Positions 1 through 10,180 of a stretch of 32,895 nucleotides of DNA are shown here, in pieces. Under the pieces are notes generated by a model. It was not told the origin of the DNA and ran no database searches. It was given only the letters and a program-made list of their open reading frames with translations. Positions within the stretch are counted from its first letter, which is position 1. Every line of letters starts with the position of its first letter. The stretch is taken from positions 1 through 32,895 of the forward strand of contig CACLNC010000006.1 of NCBI GenBank assembly GCA_902608175.1, written 5' to 3'. This stretch comes from an uncultured marine group I thaumarchaeote. GTDB taxonomy: Archaea > Thermoproteota > Nitrososphaeria > Nitrososphaerales > Nitrosopumilaceae. The position numbers were made by a program, and so were the translations under genes.

Positions 1-520
1 ATTTGTTAAACTGATCAATTAATTGTTTAATATCATCGTGATATTGTTTGAGAATTTGTAAATAGTTTTTAAATCGTTTTGCATATTTCTTTGCAAATAT
101 GTGTATAACTCGTGTATGTCTACCCAATACATCACCAAACTTTTTTAACATTTTATTTGACTGAGATTCAAAATTCCTAACATCATCATAGTCATCAACA
201 GAGACGAATTCACTTGAGTTATTTTGAATTGTTGATATGACCTCTTTTTTCCCTCTCTTAACTAAACCTTGTAAATGTGGATCCATTGAATCCATTTTCA
301 AGTCATCTTTTTCTAGATCATTTACTATGCGTAAAACTTCATTTTTTTCTGGCTCCATTTTATTTCTAAATACTTTTACCTCAGCAATCAAAGTTTTTTC
401 TCTTAGTTCATGTATATCTTCTAAAACTTTTTCAATTTCTGTAAACTTAATTTCTACATCTTTTCTTTCAATTTTTTCACTAGTATTCTGTTCCTGTTTT
501 TTACCCCAACCAAAAACCAT
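1..520 (-). CDS. Conserved coiled-coil-type hypothetical protein, partial (3' end outside the window); begins MVFGWGKKQEQNTSEKIERKDVEIKFTEIEKVLEDIHELREKT
   Basis: Continuous open frame on the minus strand from ATG at 520 to the window edge; charged, helix-rich composition. Missing from the ORF track because it runs off the edge. Confidence 0.8.
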   Translation of the reverse strand, partial: MVFGWGKKQEQNTSEKIERKDVEIKFTEIEKVLEDIHELREKTLIAEVKVFRNKMEPEKNEVLRIVNDLEKDDLKMDSMDPHLQGLVKRGKKEVISTIQNNSSEFVSVDDYDDVRNFESQSNKMLKKFGDVLGRHTRVIHIFAKKYAKRFKNYLQILKQYHDDIKQLIDQFNK

Positions 521-569
521 AACAAATAACTAAATTATTCATCATTAAATGTGTTGGATTGTATGATAT

Positions 570-875
570 CTAAATTTCTGGTATCTCGCCTAAATTATCA
601 GATGCAACAATATTTTTATCATTTCTGATATATGGTGTCCCATCTTTCAAAAATGTACTAACAGTATCACCTTTTCTCCAATCAATCTCATTGATCTTAT
701 ATACAGTCATGTATTTTTTCCCTTTTCGAATGTTATGTGCAACTTGAATTTTATCAACCAATTCAGGCTTACCAAATTCATTACCCTTATCCTCATGCTG
801 TTGAACTTGGCTGATTACACCAAGCCCAGAACCGCGCTTAAATGCTGTAATCACATAATCTGCCCACTTGTCCAT
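570..875 (-). CDS. DUF3892-like small protein
   Basis: 101 aa ORF; 'DYVITA', 'GKKYMTVYK' and 'YIRNDKNIVASDNLGEIPE' resemble the DUF3892 pattern. Confidence 0.65.
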   Translation of the reverse strand: MDKWADYVITAFKRGSGLGVISQVQQHEDKGNEFGKPELVDKIQVAHNIRKGKKYMTVYKINEIDWRKGDTVSTFLKDGTPYIRNDKNIVASDNLGEIPEI

Positions 876-953
876 AAAACATGAATTTTCCTAGTACAAA
901 ATAAATGTAAAGAAAATTGATAATCCTAAAATATTCTTAAGATGAATTAGAAT

Positions 954-1283
954 ATGAGCGATATACGCTTCATTATAGTTGGTGTTCTAACAATAACAAT
1001 TGGTTTTATTTTTCTTGGTGTATATGGTGAAGAATATACTGAATACACAGTACAATCAAAAGAATTTTCTGACTGCTATGAATTTCAAGATGAAAGCCAG
1101 CCATCTCAATTAGATTGTAATAAAATATTACAAGATAAGATTCTATTTTTTCTGGCGGTTATTGGTATTATTGCTGGTGGAATCCTAGCATTGATCAAGG
1201 GTATGAAAGGAAACTGGGATCAGAGGGTGAAACCAGAAGATATGGTTGGCCCAGGCGGATCAGATAAAACTGATTCTGACTAA
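954..1283 (+). CDS. Small membrane protein, two predicted TM segments
   Basis: 109 aa ORF with two hydrophobic stretches flanking an acidic, Cys-containing loop. Confidence 0.65.
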   Translation: MSDIRFIIVGVLTITIGFIFLGVYGEEYTEYTVQSKEFSDCYEFQDESQPSQLDCNKILQDKILFFLAVIGIIAGGILALIKGMKGNWDQRVKPEDMVGPGGSDKTDSD

Positions 1284-1401
1284 TTCACTAGAAAATAATC
1301 TGATCGATATCAAAATTCACAATATTGCCAAAATGAACAAATAACTACTGTAAAAATAATAACTTCTACAAAATGTAATAATGAGATTAGTAGAGGAGGA
1401 T

Positions 1402-1521
1402 ATGCCAAAAATTTTCAGATGGTTTGATGATACTTCAGATGAGCTATCTGACGTAGAAAAAGAGATTTGGAAAAAAATTACTAGTGAATCAATCAAAAAT
1501 GCAATGCTAAAAGATGATTAA
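1402..1521 (+). CDS. Small ORF, 39 aa (MPKIFRWFDDTSDELSDVEKEIWKKITSESIKNAMLKDD)
   Basis: ATG preceded by GAGGAGG-type SD-like sequence; amphipathic protein-like composition; stop lies next to the tRNA end. Confidence 0.5.
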   Translation: MPKIFRWFDDTSDELSDVEKEIWKKITSESIKNAMLKDD

Positions 1522-1620
1522 CGCCGGGAGAGGGATTTGAACCCCCGCGTGCAATGCACAGACGCTATCCTGTTATTTGATTTCGAGGCGTCCGCCTTAA
1601 CCAAGCTTGGCTATCCCGAC
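1522..1620 (-). tRNA. tRNA-Ser(CGA) with a 15-nt intron (intron + strand 1567..1581)
   Basis: Reverse complement folds by eye: acceptor GTCGGGA/TCCCGGC, D arm GCC/GGC, anticodon stem GACGC/GCGTC, spliced loop CTCGAAA, long variable arm GTGC-ATT-GCAC, T loop TTCAAAT, discriminator G. Confidence 0.9.
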
Positions 1621-1700
1621 GAATGATATTTGTAGTACCCCCTAATATAGCAAATCTCAATAAACACTAAACACAAAAACCCGAATATCTAATCTAAAGT

Positions 1701-2726
1701 ATGGGATTAGATCTAAAACCATTACTAGTAAGAGACAAAACAAATCTAGAATCGTTTACAAATAAAATAATTGCAATCGATGCGTACAATGCAATTTATC
1801 AATTTCTGGCAATCATTCGTGGTCCAGATGGGTTAAACCTTACAGATTCAAAAGGAAAGGTCACAAGCCACCTCACTGGTTTGCTTTATAGAAACATCAA
1901 TTTTCTTTCACTTGGAATAAAACCAGTTTATGTTTTTGATGGTAAACCACCATCTCTCAAATCTGCTGAGATTGAAAATAGAAAAGAAATCAAAAGAGAA
2001 GCCACTATTAGATATGAAAAGGCAATATCACAAGGAAATATGGATGATGCTAGAAAATTTGCACAACAAACAACATCAATGAGAGATGGAATGGTAGATG
2101 ATTCAAAACATTTATTGAGTTTATTTGGTATTCCATATGTACAAGCACCATCAGAAGGTGAAGCAACTGCAGCAAGTCTCACTAACACTGGTCAAGCATT
2201 TGCAGCAGCTAGCCAAGATTATGACTCTGTATTATTCGGTGCAAAACAATTAGTTAGAAATTTTACAAACAGTGGAAGAAGAAAACTTCCTAGTAAAAAT
2301 ACATACATTGAAGTCATTCCGGAAATTATTGATTATAAAAAGAATCTTGAGTCACTCAAGTTAACACGAGAAGAATTAGTTGATGTTGGAATTTTGATTG
2401 GTACTGATTTTAATCCAAATGGATTTGAAAGGATTGGTCCAAAAACAGCAATCAAATTAATCAAAGAAAATGGAAAACTTGAAAATATATCTAAAATTCA
2501 GGAACAACTAGAGAGAATAGACTATAATACAATAAGAAAGATCTTTCTGGAACCAGAAATAGCAAAAGTAGACAAAATAGAATTCGATGATGTTGATTAT
2601 GATGGAATTGCAGAATATCTTTCAAATGAAAGAAATTTTTCTAGAGAAAGGGTTGACGCGTCACTTAATAGATTGAGAAAAAATTTAGAAAAAAAGAGTC
2701 ATACTTTAGAACAATGGTTTGAATAA
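1701..2726 (+). CDS. fen: Flap endonuclease 1 (FEN1/XPG family)
   Basis: N-terminal [54 protein letters not shown]-terminal PIP-like SHTLEQWF. Confidence 0.96.
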   Translation: MGLDLKPLLVRDKTNLESFTNKIIAIDAYNAIYQFLAIIRGPDGLNLTDSKGKVTSHLTGLLYRNINFLSLGIKPVYVFDGKPPSLKSAEIENRKEIKREATIRYEKAISQGNMDDARKFAQQTTSMRDGMVDDSKHLLSLFGIPYVQAPSEGEATAASLTNTGQAFAAASQDYDSVLFGAKQLVRNFTNSGRRKLPSKNTYIEVIPEIIDYKKNLESLKLTREELVDVGILIGTDFNPNGFERIGPKTAIKLIKENGKLENISKIQEQLERIDYNTIRKIFLEPEIAKVDKIEFDDVDYDGIAEYLSNERNFSRERVDASLNRLRKNLEKKSHTLEQWFE

Positions 2727-2732
2727 TAATAT

Positions 2733-3419
2733 ATGAAATCTGTAATTTTCATCATCATAATTTTATCTATTGGTGGATTCACAGTTTCTGAAAGTTTTTC
2801 TGAAATTCTTGTACACGAAGGTGGGGTAGGAATTATGACAGAGACGGGAAACTGGTATAATTTTTCAATACAGTATCCATTAGAGTGGGATGTCATACTA
2901 GATGAAAATGGTGTTGTTAATATTATGTCTGATAATACAGGGAAAAATGGTTTATACATTATTTTAAAATGTGAAATTATAGATTGGTCATTTTATGATC
3001 AATGTAATGATGAAAACCCATTAAATATTACTCAAGACGATGCAAAAGAATTTTGTACAAAATTAAATTTTGTGGAAAATAGCGTACTATGTGATAATTA
3101 TGAAATAATTGATATTTTTTCTTGGGAAATTAATGATAAACCATCAAATACAATGGTGATTAATTACAAATTTGATGAATATGATATGAATGTAAAACAA
3201 ATTACAAATACAATCACATACATTCATCATGGAAATGATATTTGGTCAATTGCCACATTCAACGAATCAGATAAATTTGATTTAGATGCAATAAAGAAAA
3301 TTACTTCCACATTAAAATTAGAAGATATTCATGATCAAGATGACATCTTTCAGATAAAACCAACATCGTGGTTAGATGAATTAATTAATATGATTAAGTT
3401 AGTTTTTAATTGGATATAG
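2733..3419 (+). CDS. Secreted protein, possibly PsbP-like fold
   Basis: N-terminal hydrophobic signal-like segment; 'FSIQYPLEWDV' pattern common in archaeal PsbP-like secreted proteins. Confidence 0.55.
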   Translation: MKSVIFIIIILSIGGFTVSESFSEILVHEGGVGIMTETGNWYNFSIQYPLEWDVILDENGVVNIMSDNTGKNGLYIILKCEIIDWSFYDQCNDENPLNITQDDAKEFCTKLNFVENSVLCDNYEIIDIFSWEINDKPSNTMVINYKFDEYDMNVKQITNTITYIHHGNDIWSIATFNESDKFDLDAIKKITSTLKLEDIHDQDDIFQIKPTSWLDELINMIKLVFNWI

Positions 3420-3420
3420 A

Positions 3421-5346
3421 TTAATTAGATTTATTTTCACCTATGGATTTTTTTAATTCTTCAAATGCAGACTGGACTTCGCTAACAGCAGTGCCATCTT
3501 CCAGTGTACTAACATCACCAATATTTTCACCACTTGCAATAGATTTTAAAAGTCGTCTCATGATTTTACCACTCCTAGTTTTGGGTAGCTTTGTAACAAA
3601 ATAGAATTGTTGTGGTGTAGCGATAGCACCAACATCATTTCGTATAATTTCCTTAAGTTTAATCAATAATTCATCACGTGACTCTGTTACATTCTCTTTT
3701 AAAACAACAAATGCTATTATCGATTCACCCTTAATTTCGTCAGGTATACCACATACAGCAGATTCTGCTACATTATGATATGATACTAAACTACTTTCAA
3801 GTTCTGCTGTTCCAATTCTATGACCAGCCACTTTAAGAACATCATCAGATCTTCCAAGTAGCCAAAGATATCCATCAGAATCTTTTATTGCATAATCACC
3901 AGGATAATACATCCCAGAAAACTTTGACCAATAGACATCATTATATTTTTCATTATCATTCCATAAGCCAAGTAACATTCCAGGCCACGGTTTTCTTATT
4001 ATCAATGAACCCTTTGTGTTTTCATCTACATCATTACCATTTTCATCAACTACAGTAATTTCTACACCTGGAATTGGTTTTGTTGCAGAACCTGGTTTTA
4101 ATGGAATTGATTCTAAACCTGGAAGTGAACTTATCATCATTCCACCAGTCTCTGTTTGCCACCATGTATCAATGATAGGGCATTTCTTTTTTCCAATAGT
4201 ATTAAAATACCACTTCCAAACTTCTGGATTTATTGGTTCGCCAACTGTCCCAAGTAATCGTAACGTTGTTAAATTAAATGAATTTGGTAGATCATCACCA
4301 AACTTCATAAACATTCTAAGTGCAGTTGGTGTTGTGTAAAATATTGTAACGTTGTATTTTTGAATTATCTCCCACATTCTTGATGCATTAGGGTAATCAG
4401 GTGCACCTTCATACATAACCTGTGTTGCACCATGTAAAAGTGGACCATACACCACATAACTATGTCCAGTAACCCAACCAATGTCAGCAGTACAGAAATA
4501 GATATCATTATCCTTGATATCAAATGCCCATTTGTATGTTGAATTAATGTGAGTTAGATAACCGCCAGTTCCATGTAGAACACCTTTCGGTTTTCCAGTT
4601 GTACCTGATGTATACAGTATGTAAAGTGGGTGCATACTATCCAATTCTTCAGCATCACAATCATCTGATGCATCACTCATTAAATTGGACCAAAATTTAT
4701 CTTTTTGATTTAATGTGATTTTCATCTTTGTTCTTTCTAGAATGATGATATGCTCAACAGAATTTACCGCTGCCGCCTTCTCATCTACAATTTCTTTGAG
4801 ATTAATTATTTTCCCTTTACGATAACCACCATCTGCGGTGATTATCACTTTAGATTGTGAATCCTCAACCCGATCTTTCAATGATATTGCACTAAATCCA
4901 GAAAAAACAACTGTATGTGTAGCCCCGATTCTTGCACAGGCAAGCATAGAAATTGGTAATTCTGGTACCATTGGAAGATAGATAGTAACCCTATCTCCTT
5001 TTTTTACGCCTAAAGATTTCAATACATTTGCAAATTTTTTGACATCTGTAAATAATTCCGAGTATGATATTTCTCTACTAGACCCATCTTCTCCTTCCCA
5101 GAAAATTGCTGTTTTTCTTGATTTAGAATTCTGATGTACATCTAATGCGTTAAATGATGCGTTGATTTTACCTCCTACAAACCATTTTGCAAATGGAGGA
5201 TTCCAGTCAAGTGTGTTTTCCCAATTCTTAAACCATGATAACAGTTTTGCCTGTTTATCCCAGAATGAGATGAAATCAGAATCTGCATTTCTTCTAATAG
5301 AGTGATCAGTATTACCTAAATTAATATCATAAATTTCTTTATGCAT
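3421..5346 (-). CDS. acs: Acetyl-CoA synthetase, AMP-forming
   Basis: 641 aa; YTSGTTGKPKGVLH, DTWWQTETGG, GRSDDVLKVAGHRIGTAELE, and acylatable-Lys motif PKTRSGKIMRR. Confidence 0.95.
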   Translation of the reverse strand: MHKEIYDINLGNTDHSIRRNADSDFISFWDKQAKLLSWFKNWENTLDWNPPFAKWFVGGKINASFNALDVHQNSKSRKTAIFWEGEDGSSREISYSELFTDVKKFANVLKSLGVKKGDRVTIYLPMVPELPISMLACARIGATHTVVFSGFSAISLKDRVEDSQSKVIITADGGYRKGKIINLKEIVDEKAAAVNSVEHIIILERTKMKITLNQKDKFWSNLMSDASDDCDAEELDSMHPLYILYTSGTTGKPKGVLHGTGGYLTHINSTYKWAFDIKDNDIYFCTADIGWVTGHSYVVYGPLLHGATQVMYEGAPDYPNASRMWEIIQKYNVTIFYTTPTALRMFMKFGDDLPNSFNLTTLRLLGTVGEPINPEVWKWYFNTIGKKKCPIIDTWWQTETGGMMISSLPGLESIPLKPGSATKPIPGVEITVVDENGNDVDENTKGSLIIRKPWPGMLLGLWNDNEKYNDVYWSKFSGMYYPGDYAIKDSDGYLWLLGRSDDVLKVAGHRIGTAELESSLVSYHNVAESAVCGIPDEIKGESIIAFVVLKENVTESRDELLIKLKEIIRNDVGAIATPQQFYFVTKLPKTRSGKIMRRLLKSIASGENIGDVSTLEDGTAVSEVQSAFEELKKSIGENKSN

Positions 5347-5387
5347 AAAATGTATTGAAATTACTAATTACTAAATGTTAGATTATT

Positions 5388-6197
5388 TTAACTAGAATGC
5401 ATGCGATTTAGCCAGTCTGATGATTCAACATTCTCATCGGGAGTATCATTTGTATCATGAGTAACAACAGATGTTTGGTTTGAATGATCAGAATTTACTT
5501 CCATAGTTGGTGGTTCAGGAAGATTTGGTTCAGGTACTTCATCATTTTCCATCTGCTTAGCACATGATGTATCAACAGCTTGATCTGGAACATCTGAACA
5601 AACACCATCTAATGTCATATTATCAATTTTTTCTCTTACCTTTTCAATTTCTGCTTTCTCATGTTGCATATGATGTAATAATTCATCTGTTTCATTTTGT
5701 ACCGAGTTAAATGTATCATGTGTTATTTCGTTACTTTTAGCCTGAACTTTTGCATCAAATAAAAGAATCTTTATTGATTGCTCTTGTTTAGTAATTTCCG
5801 TTATTCTATCCTCTAATTTTGATTTAATTGTAAATTCTGTCTCTTGTAATGAATTCCATTTTGATTTGTATTTTTCATGAATTATTTCTGCATCGCTTTG
5901 CATGTTACTATTTTCAGAGATAATTTGCATTAGTGCGGTAAGTTTACGGATTGTTAGTTCTTTTTCTCTAATCATTTTCTGTGCATCTAATCTCCATTCC
6001 GGTATGAATATTACAACATCAGGTTGAACCACTAATTGTTGGAATGGAATTTCTTTTAATCCTTCAGAACCACAGTTAATCCCTACAGTTTGTATAGTTC
6101 CATCGATCTCAGTTGTTGTCCCAAGGACTTTACCCATAGATGCACCATACATGTCCTTAACTGGCTTTCCAATCATCACAATATCATTTTGTGGCAT
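5388..6197 (-). CDS. cdvA: CdvA-like cell division protein (PRC-barrel-like N-terminus plus coiled coil)
   Basis: 'IGKPVKDMYGASMGKVLG' PRC-barrel-like start, 'PFQQLVVQPDVVIFIPEWRLDAQKMIREKELTIRKL', long coiled coil, acidic linker and short C-terminal tail. Confidence 0.75.
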   Translation of the reverse strand: MPQNDIVMIGKPVKDMYGASMGKVLGTTTEIDGTIQTVGINCGSEGLKEIPFQQLVVQPDVVIFIPEWRLDAQKMIREKELTIRKLTALMQIISENSNMQSDAEIIHEKYKSKWNSLQETEFTIKSKLEDRITEITKQEQSIKILLFDAKVQAKSNEITHDTFNSVQNETDELLHHMQHEKAEIEKVREKIDNMTLDGVCSDVPDQAVDTSCAKQMENDEVPEPNLPEPPTMEVNSDHSNQTSVVTHDTNDTPDENVESSDWLNRMHSS

Positions 6198-6320
6198 GCT
6201 ATTGTTTGACAGATCTATATAACCAACAAAGTGTTAACAAGGTTAGAATTTTTTGTGAGCATAAATTAACCCAGTCGTGATTTTGAAGGCTTTAGAAAAT
6301 TTAAAATTTGAATTAAAACC

Positions 6321-6641
6321 ATGGTGTATATGATTGATAAATCAGAATTGGACCTAATTCTTAGCTATACCATCGAATATTGGAATAATTTACGAAATGA
6401 CCCAGAAAATGAGGCAGTGAAGATTCTTCCAAGCAAATTTTGGATGAAATCACTTGGTGGTCCAGTTGGAAATAAAGATAAACAAAAAGGAAGATGGGTT
6501 ACAACATTGATGTATACAGAAGATGATGGATTAGCGCAAGCATTCAAAGAAGTTTTGATGCGCTGGCAATCAAAAGGTCAACAACAGGGTATTGATCTTC
6601 CTACAAAATCACCCGATCTAATTAAAATCAATAGAGGATAA
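6321..6641 (+). CDS. Conserved hypothetical protein, 106 aa
   Basis: Complete ORF in a compact gene array with protein-like composition. Confidence 0.65.
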   Translation: MVYMIDKSELDLILSYTIEYWNNLRNDPENEAVKILPSKFWMKSLGGPVGNKDKQKGRWVTTLMYTEDDGLAQAFKEVLMRWQSKGQQQGIDLPTKSPDLIKINRG

Positions 6642-6663
6642 GATTAATTATCATTGTCAGGCT

Positions 6664-8277
6664 TTGTTTCCATTGACAAAGTTTTCTAAAAAAGAAAAAA
6701 AAATCTTATCAAATCACTTCTCTAATACAGATGATAATGTTTTTGCAATTATTAGCCCAAAGCAAGTAGATCGTGGTGCGTTAATGTCACGATACAGTAG
6801 AACCGATAAAAATATGCGCAGAGTATTTTTAGATGAATTTTTGAAAAATGAAAATCGTGGTGAAGAATTCTATACAAGAGTTCTGTTAGAATACGGTGAT
6901 GATTCAGTAGCAGAACTTGGTGGTGCACAAATTGCTATTGAAGGTTTATCAAATATTGCTGTAAAAAAAATTGAAGATAGAAGAATTGGTTTTTCATATT
7001 TAGAAAAATCATCAAGATATGTTTCATGGGATAAAAAAATTAATGGAAAATACAAATTTTATCGTGAACCAAAGATAATGAAATCGCGTTATAAAGAAAA
7101 ATATCTAGAATCGTGTAATCTTGACTTTGATGTATACTCAAAAAATATCAAACCAATGTTAAAATTAATACAAGAAAATGACCCAATTGAAAACTATAAA
7201 TTCAAAAATAACACTGGTGTTGAATGTAAATTTTCAAAATTAAAAACTTCTGATGATATAAAATCTGCAGATAGAATTTATCGTGCTGCAACAAAAGCAA
7301 AAGCATTAGATGCATTACGTAGTTTACTTCCTGCATCAACACTAACAAATGTTGGAATCACAGGCAATGGTAGAGCATTTGAATATTTACTTACATTGTT
7401 ATTTGGTTCACAGTTAGACGAAGAAAAACTACTCGCAGGAAAAATTAAGCATGAATTAGATACCACTATCAAATCATTTGTTAGACGTTCAAATGATAAA
7501 TATGGGAAAAAACTGCAAAAATACCTAGCAGATATCAATAAAATTTCTAAAAAAATAGCAAGTTCACGTGTGTCTGGGAGCCCAATTTCTGGTAGTAATG
7601 TAAAACTAGTTGGTTTTGATTCAGAAATAAAATCTATGAACAAAATTATCACTGCATTAATCTTTGAGAATTCACCAAGTATTTCTTTTGAACAAATTCA
7701 AAAAAATGTTAGAAAGATGAACTTGAAATTAAAAACTAAAATAATAAATGACTATGCTAATGCTAGAAAAAATAGAAGGCATAGACCACCAAGAGCATTT
7801 GAAATGGTCAATTATACATTTGATCTTATAACTAATTATGGAATGTTTAGAGATTTCCATAGACATAGAACATTAACATTAGAAAGGCAGTTGTTAACTA
7901 CTGATCATAGTTTTCATATGCCAAAAGAAATAATTCAATTAGGAATAGAGAAAGATTTTGAAGATTGTATGTATAAAACAAAAGATACTTTTCAAGTTAT
8001 GAGAAAATATCTTCCAGAACAATCACAATACGTTGTAAATTTTGCATATAACTATCCATATTTTATGAATTTTAATTTACGTGAAGCCACACATTTGATT
8101 GAACTTAGAACTGTTCCGCAAGGACACCAAGATTATAGATTAGTAGCGCAGAATATGTACAAATTGATTAATAAAAAACATCCACACCTAAGTAAAATAA
8201 TAAAATATGTTGATATGAATCAATATGATTTAGAACGATTTGAATCTGAGAAACGTACTGAAGAAAAAAGAAAATGA
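6664..8277 (+). CDS. ThyX-like (FAD-dependent thymidylate synthase superfamily) protein with two ThyX-like halves
   Basis: TTG start. N half '[47 protein letters not shown]'; C half '[21 protein letters not shown]' and '[27 protein letters not shown]'. Confidence 0.75.
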   Translation: MFPLTKFSKKEKKILSNHFSNTDDNVFAIISPKQVDRGALMSRYSRTDKNMRRVFLDEFLKNENRGEEFYTRVLLEYGDDSVAELGGAQIAIEGLSNIAVKKIEDRRIGFSYLEKSSRYVSWDKKINGKYKFYREPKIMKSRYKEKYLESCNLDFDVYSKNIKPMLKLIQENDPIENYKFKNNTGVECKFSKLKTSDDIKSADRIYRAATKAKALDALRSLLPASTLTNVGITGNGRAFEYLLTLLFGSQLDEEKLLAGKIKHELDTTIKSFVRRSNDKYGKKLQKYLADINKISKKIASSRVSGSPISGSNVKLVGFDSEIKSMNKIITALIFENSPSISFEQIQKNVRKMNLKLKTKIINDYANARKNRRHRPPRAFEMVNYTFDLITNYGMFRDFHRHRTLTLERQLLTTDHSFHMPKEIIQLGIEKDFEDCMYKTKDTFQVMRKYLPEQSQYVVNFAYNYPYFMNFNLREATHLIELRTVPQGHQDYRLVAQNMYKLINKKHPHLSKIIKYVDMNQYDLERFESEKRTEEKRK

Positions 8278-8669
8278 CTTACAAAGTTTCAAAGACAGAT
8301 GATGAATGGAAAAAACAATTATCACAAGAGGAGTATGATGTTTGTAGGCAGAAAGGAACGGAGGCTCCATTTACTGGTATGTACTGTGATTCAAAAGAGA
8401 AAGGAACATACAATTGCTTATGCTGTAATGCAAAGCTTTTTTCTTCTGACACAAAATTTGATTCTGGAACTGGGTGGCCAAGCTTTTACAAACCAATCTT
8501 AGAGGATAATATAGAATATGTTAGAGATTATGAGTTTGGAATGACACGAATTGAAGTCAATTGTAAAAACTGTGGAGCTCATCTTGGACATGTATTTGAT
8601 GATGGACCCACACCAACTAATCTTAGATATTGCATAAATTCAGTCTCATTAGAACTGGAAAAAAGTTAG
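8274..8669 (+). CDS. msrB: Peptide-methionine (R)-S-oxide reductase MsrB
   Basis: [62 protein letters not shown] overlap with the upstream gene. Confidence 0.96.
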   Translation: MTYKVSKTDDEWKKQLSQEEYDVCRQKGTEAPFTGMYCDSKEKGTYNCLCCNAKLFSSDTKFDSGTGWPSFYKPILEDNIEYVRDYEFGMTRIEVNCKNCGAHLGHVFDDGPTPTNLRYCINSVSLELEKS

Positions 8670-8699
8670 ACTAAATAATAGATTGAGGGTGACGATACC

Positions 8700-9707
8700 A
8701 TGAGAATAATACTGTGTGGATTTGGTGTGGTTGCGCAAAGCTTTGCAAAACTTCTAGAATCTAGAACTGCTGAACTATATACTAAATATGGTTTAAAACC
8801 TAGAATTGTCGGAGTTTTTGATAGTAAAGGTAGTGCAACTGACTCATCTGGTCTAAACTTAAACAAATTACTAAGTGTGAAGAAAAAATACGGTACTGTA
8901 GGAAACTATCAAAAAAATTCTGAGAAAGGTGGTGTTAACATGATACATAGCATAGATGCTGATGTTCTAATTGAAACTACAGCTAGTAATTACAAGGATG
9001 CTGAACCTGGTTTATCACATATTACTGCTGCAATGAAGGCTGGGCTACATATAATCTCAGTTAATAAGGGTCCTCTTGCTCTTGCGTTTCCATCTCTTAT
9101 GGAATTAGCATCATATAATCAAGTTTTGATGCGTTTTAGCGGTACTGTTGGTGGTGGCACTCCAATTCTTGACTATGCAAAAAATAGTCTTAGTGGAGAA
9201 AGAATAGTATCATTTCAAGGAATTCTAAATGGTACAACAAATTATATTTTAAGTAACATGCACTCCGGAATGTCATTTGAGACTGCTCTTACTGATGCAA
9301 AAAAAAGAGGGTATGTTGAAGCTGATGAATCATTAGATCTAGACGGATTAGATGCAGCTGCAAAACTTGTCATATTAGCAAATTGGATAATGGGAATGAA
9401 AGTAACTATGCCTGATATTAAATTAACAGGAATTCGTAAAGTAAATGATGAAATAATAAAAAATGCAGAAAAGAATGCAACTGCAACAAAACTAATTGCC
9501 TCATGTAATGGTGGGCTTGAAGTATCACCCAAACAAATTCCAATAAATGACCCACTTTGTGTTAATGGAACGTTGAATGCGATATCATTCACATCTGAAC
9601 ATTCAGGTACACAGACAATTATAGGCAGGGGTGCTGGTGGAACTGAAACTGCTAGTTCTATTTTACGTGACTTGATAGATATTAGAAAAGAGATCTCAAG
9701 ATTTTGA
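8700..9707 (+). CDS. hom: Homoserine dehydrogenase
   Basis: N-terminal GFGVVAQSFAKLL, 'SVNKGPLA', 'FSGTVGGGTPILDYAKNSL', 'GILNGTTNYILS', 'EADESLDLDGLDAAAKLVILAN'. Confidence 0.95.
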   Translation: MRIILCGFGVVAQSFAKLLESRTAELYTKYGLKPRIVGVFDSKGSATDSSGLNLNKLLSVKKKYGTVGNYQKNSEKGGVNMIHSIDADVLIETTASNYKDAEPGLSHITAAMKAGLHIISVNKGPLALAFPSLMELASYNQVLMRFSGTVGGGTPILDYAKNSLSGERIVSFQGILNGTTNYILSNMHSGMSFETALTDAKKRGYVEADESLDLDGLDAAAKLVILANWIMGMKVTMPDIKLTGIRKVNDEIIKNAEKNATATKLIASCNGGLEVSPKQIPINDPLCVNGTLNAISFTSEHSGTQTIIGRGAGGTETASSILRDLIDIRKEISRF

Positions 9708-10180
9708 AATCTAATCTAATTTCTAAAAGTGAAACTGCATCTATAATGAAACAGATATCTGAAGAATGGAAAATTGAATTACCAAAAATAAAAAATCTAA
9801 GATTCTATCATATTAGTGACAATGAAATCATTATTACTGGTGACAGTATTACAGCAATAAAAATAGATGATAGATTCTTACCACATCTCTCAGAGATTGA
9901 ACTATTGAAAAAATTCCCTCACATTATAGTTGATATGGGTGCAATAAAGTTTGTTTGTAAAGGTGCAAATATTATGAGACCTGGGATTACAAAATTAACT
10001 GATTTTAATGATGGAGCAATAATATGTGTGGTTGAAGAATCTAATAATAAATTCCTCTCAGTTGGTATTGCAAAGATGTCTAGTGATAAGGCTAATTCAA
10101 CAAAAACTGGTATTGTAGTTGAAAATTTACACTATATATCAGACAAATTTTGGGAAACTAAAAAAGAAATTAAAGACTAA
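9704..10180 (+). CDS. PUA-domain RNA-binding protein
   Basis: 158 aa; 'VDMGAIKFVCKGANIMRPGITKL' is a characteristic PUA-domain segment; TTG start overlapping the hom stop. Confidence 0.85.
   Translation: MKSNLISKSETASIMKQISEEWKIELPKIKNLRFYHISDNEIIITGDSITAIKIDDRFLPHLSEIELLKKFPHIIVDMGAIKFVCKGANIMRPGITKLTDFNDGAIICVVEESNNKFLSVGIAKMSSDKANSTKTGIVVENLHYISDKFWETKKEIKD

Noticed and set aside
237-533. 98-aa plus-strand ORF MTSFFPLLTKPCKCG...
   Set aside because: Antisense to the partial coiled-coil CDS at 1..520, with typical shadow-frame Ser/Phe-rich composition.
6365-6547. Minus-strand [19 protein letters not shown] and similar antisense ORFs throughout the track (e.g. 1928..2188, 7278..7652, 9242..9592, 13100..13417)
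   Set aside because: Fully antisense to confidently assigned genes, with no recognisable motifs.
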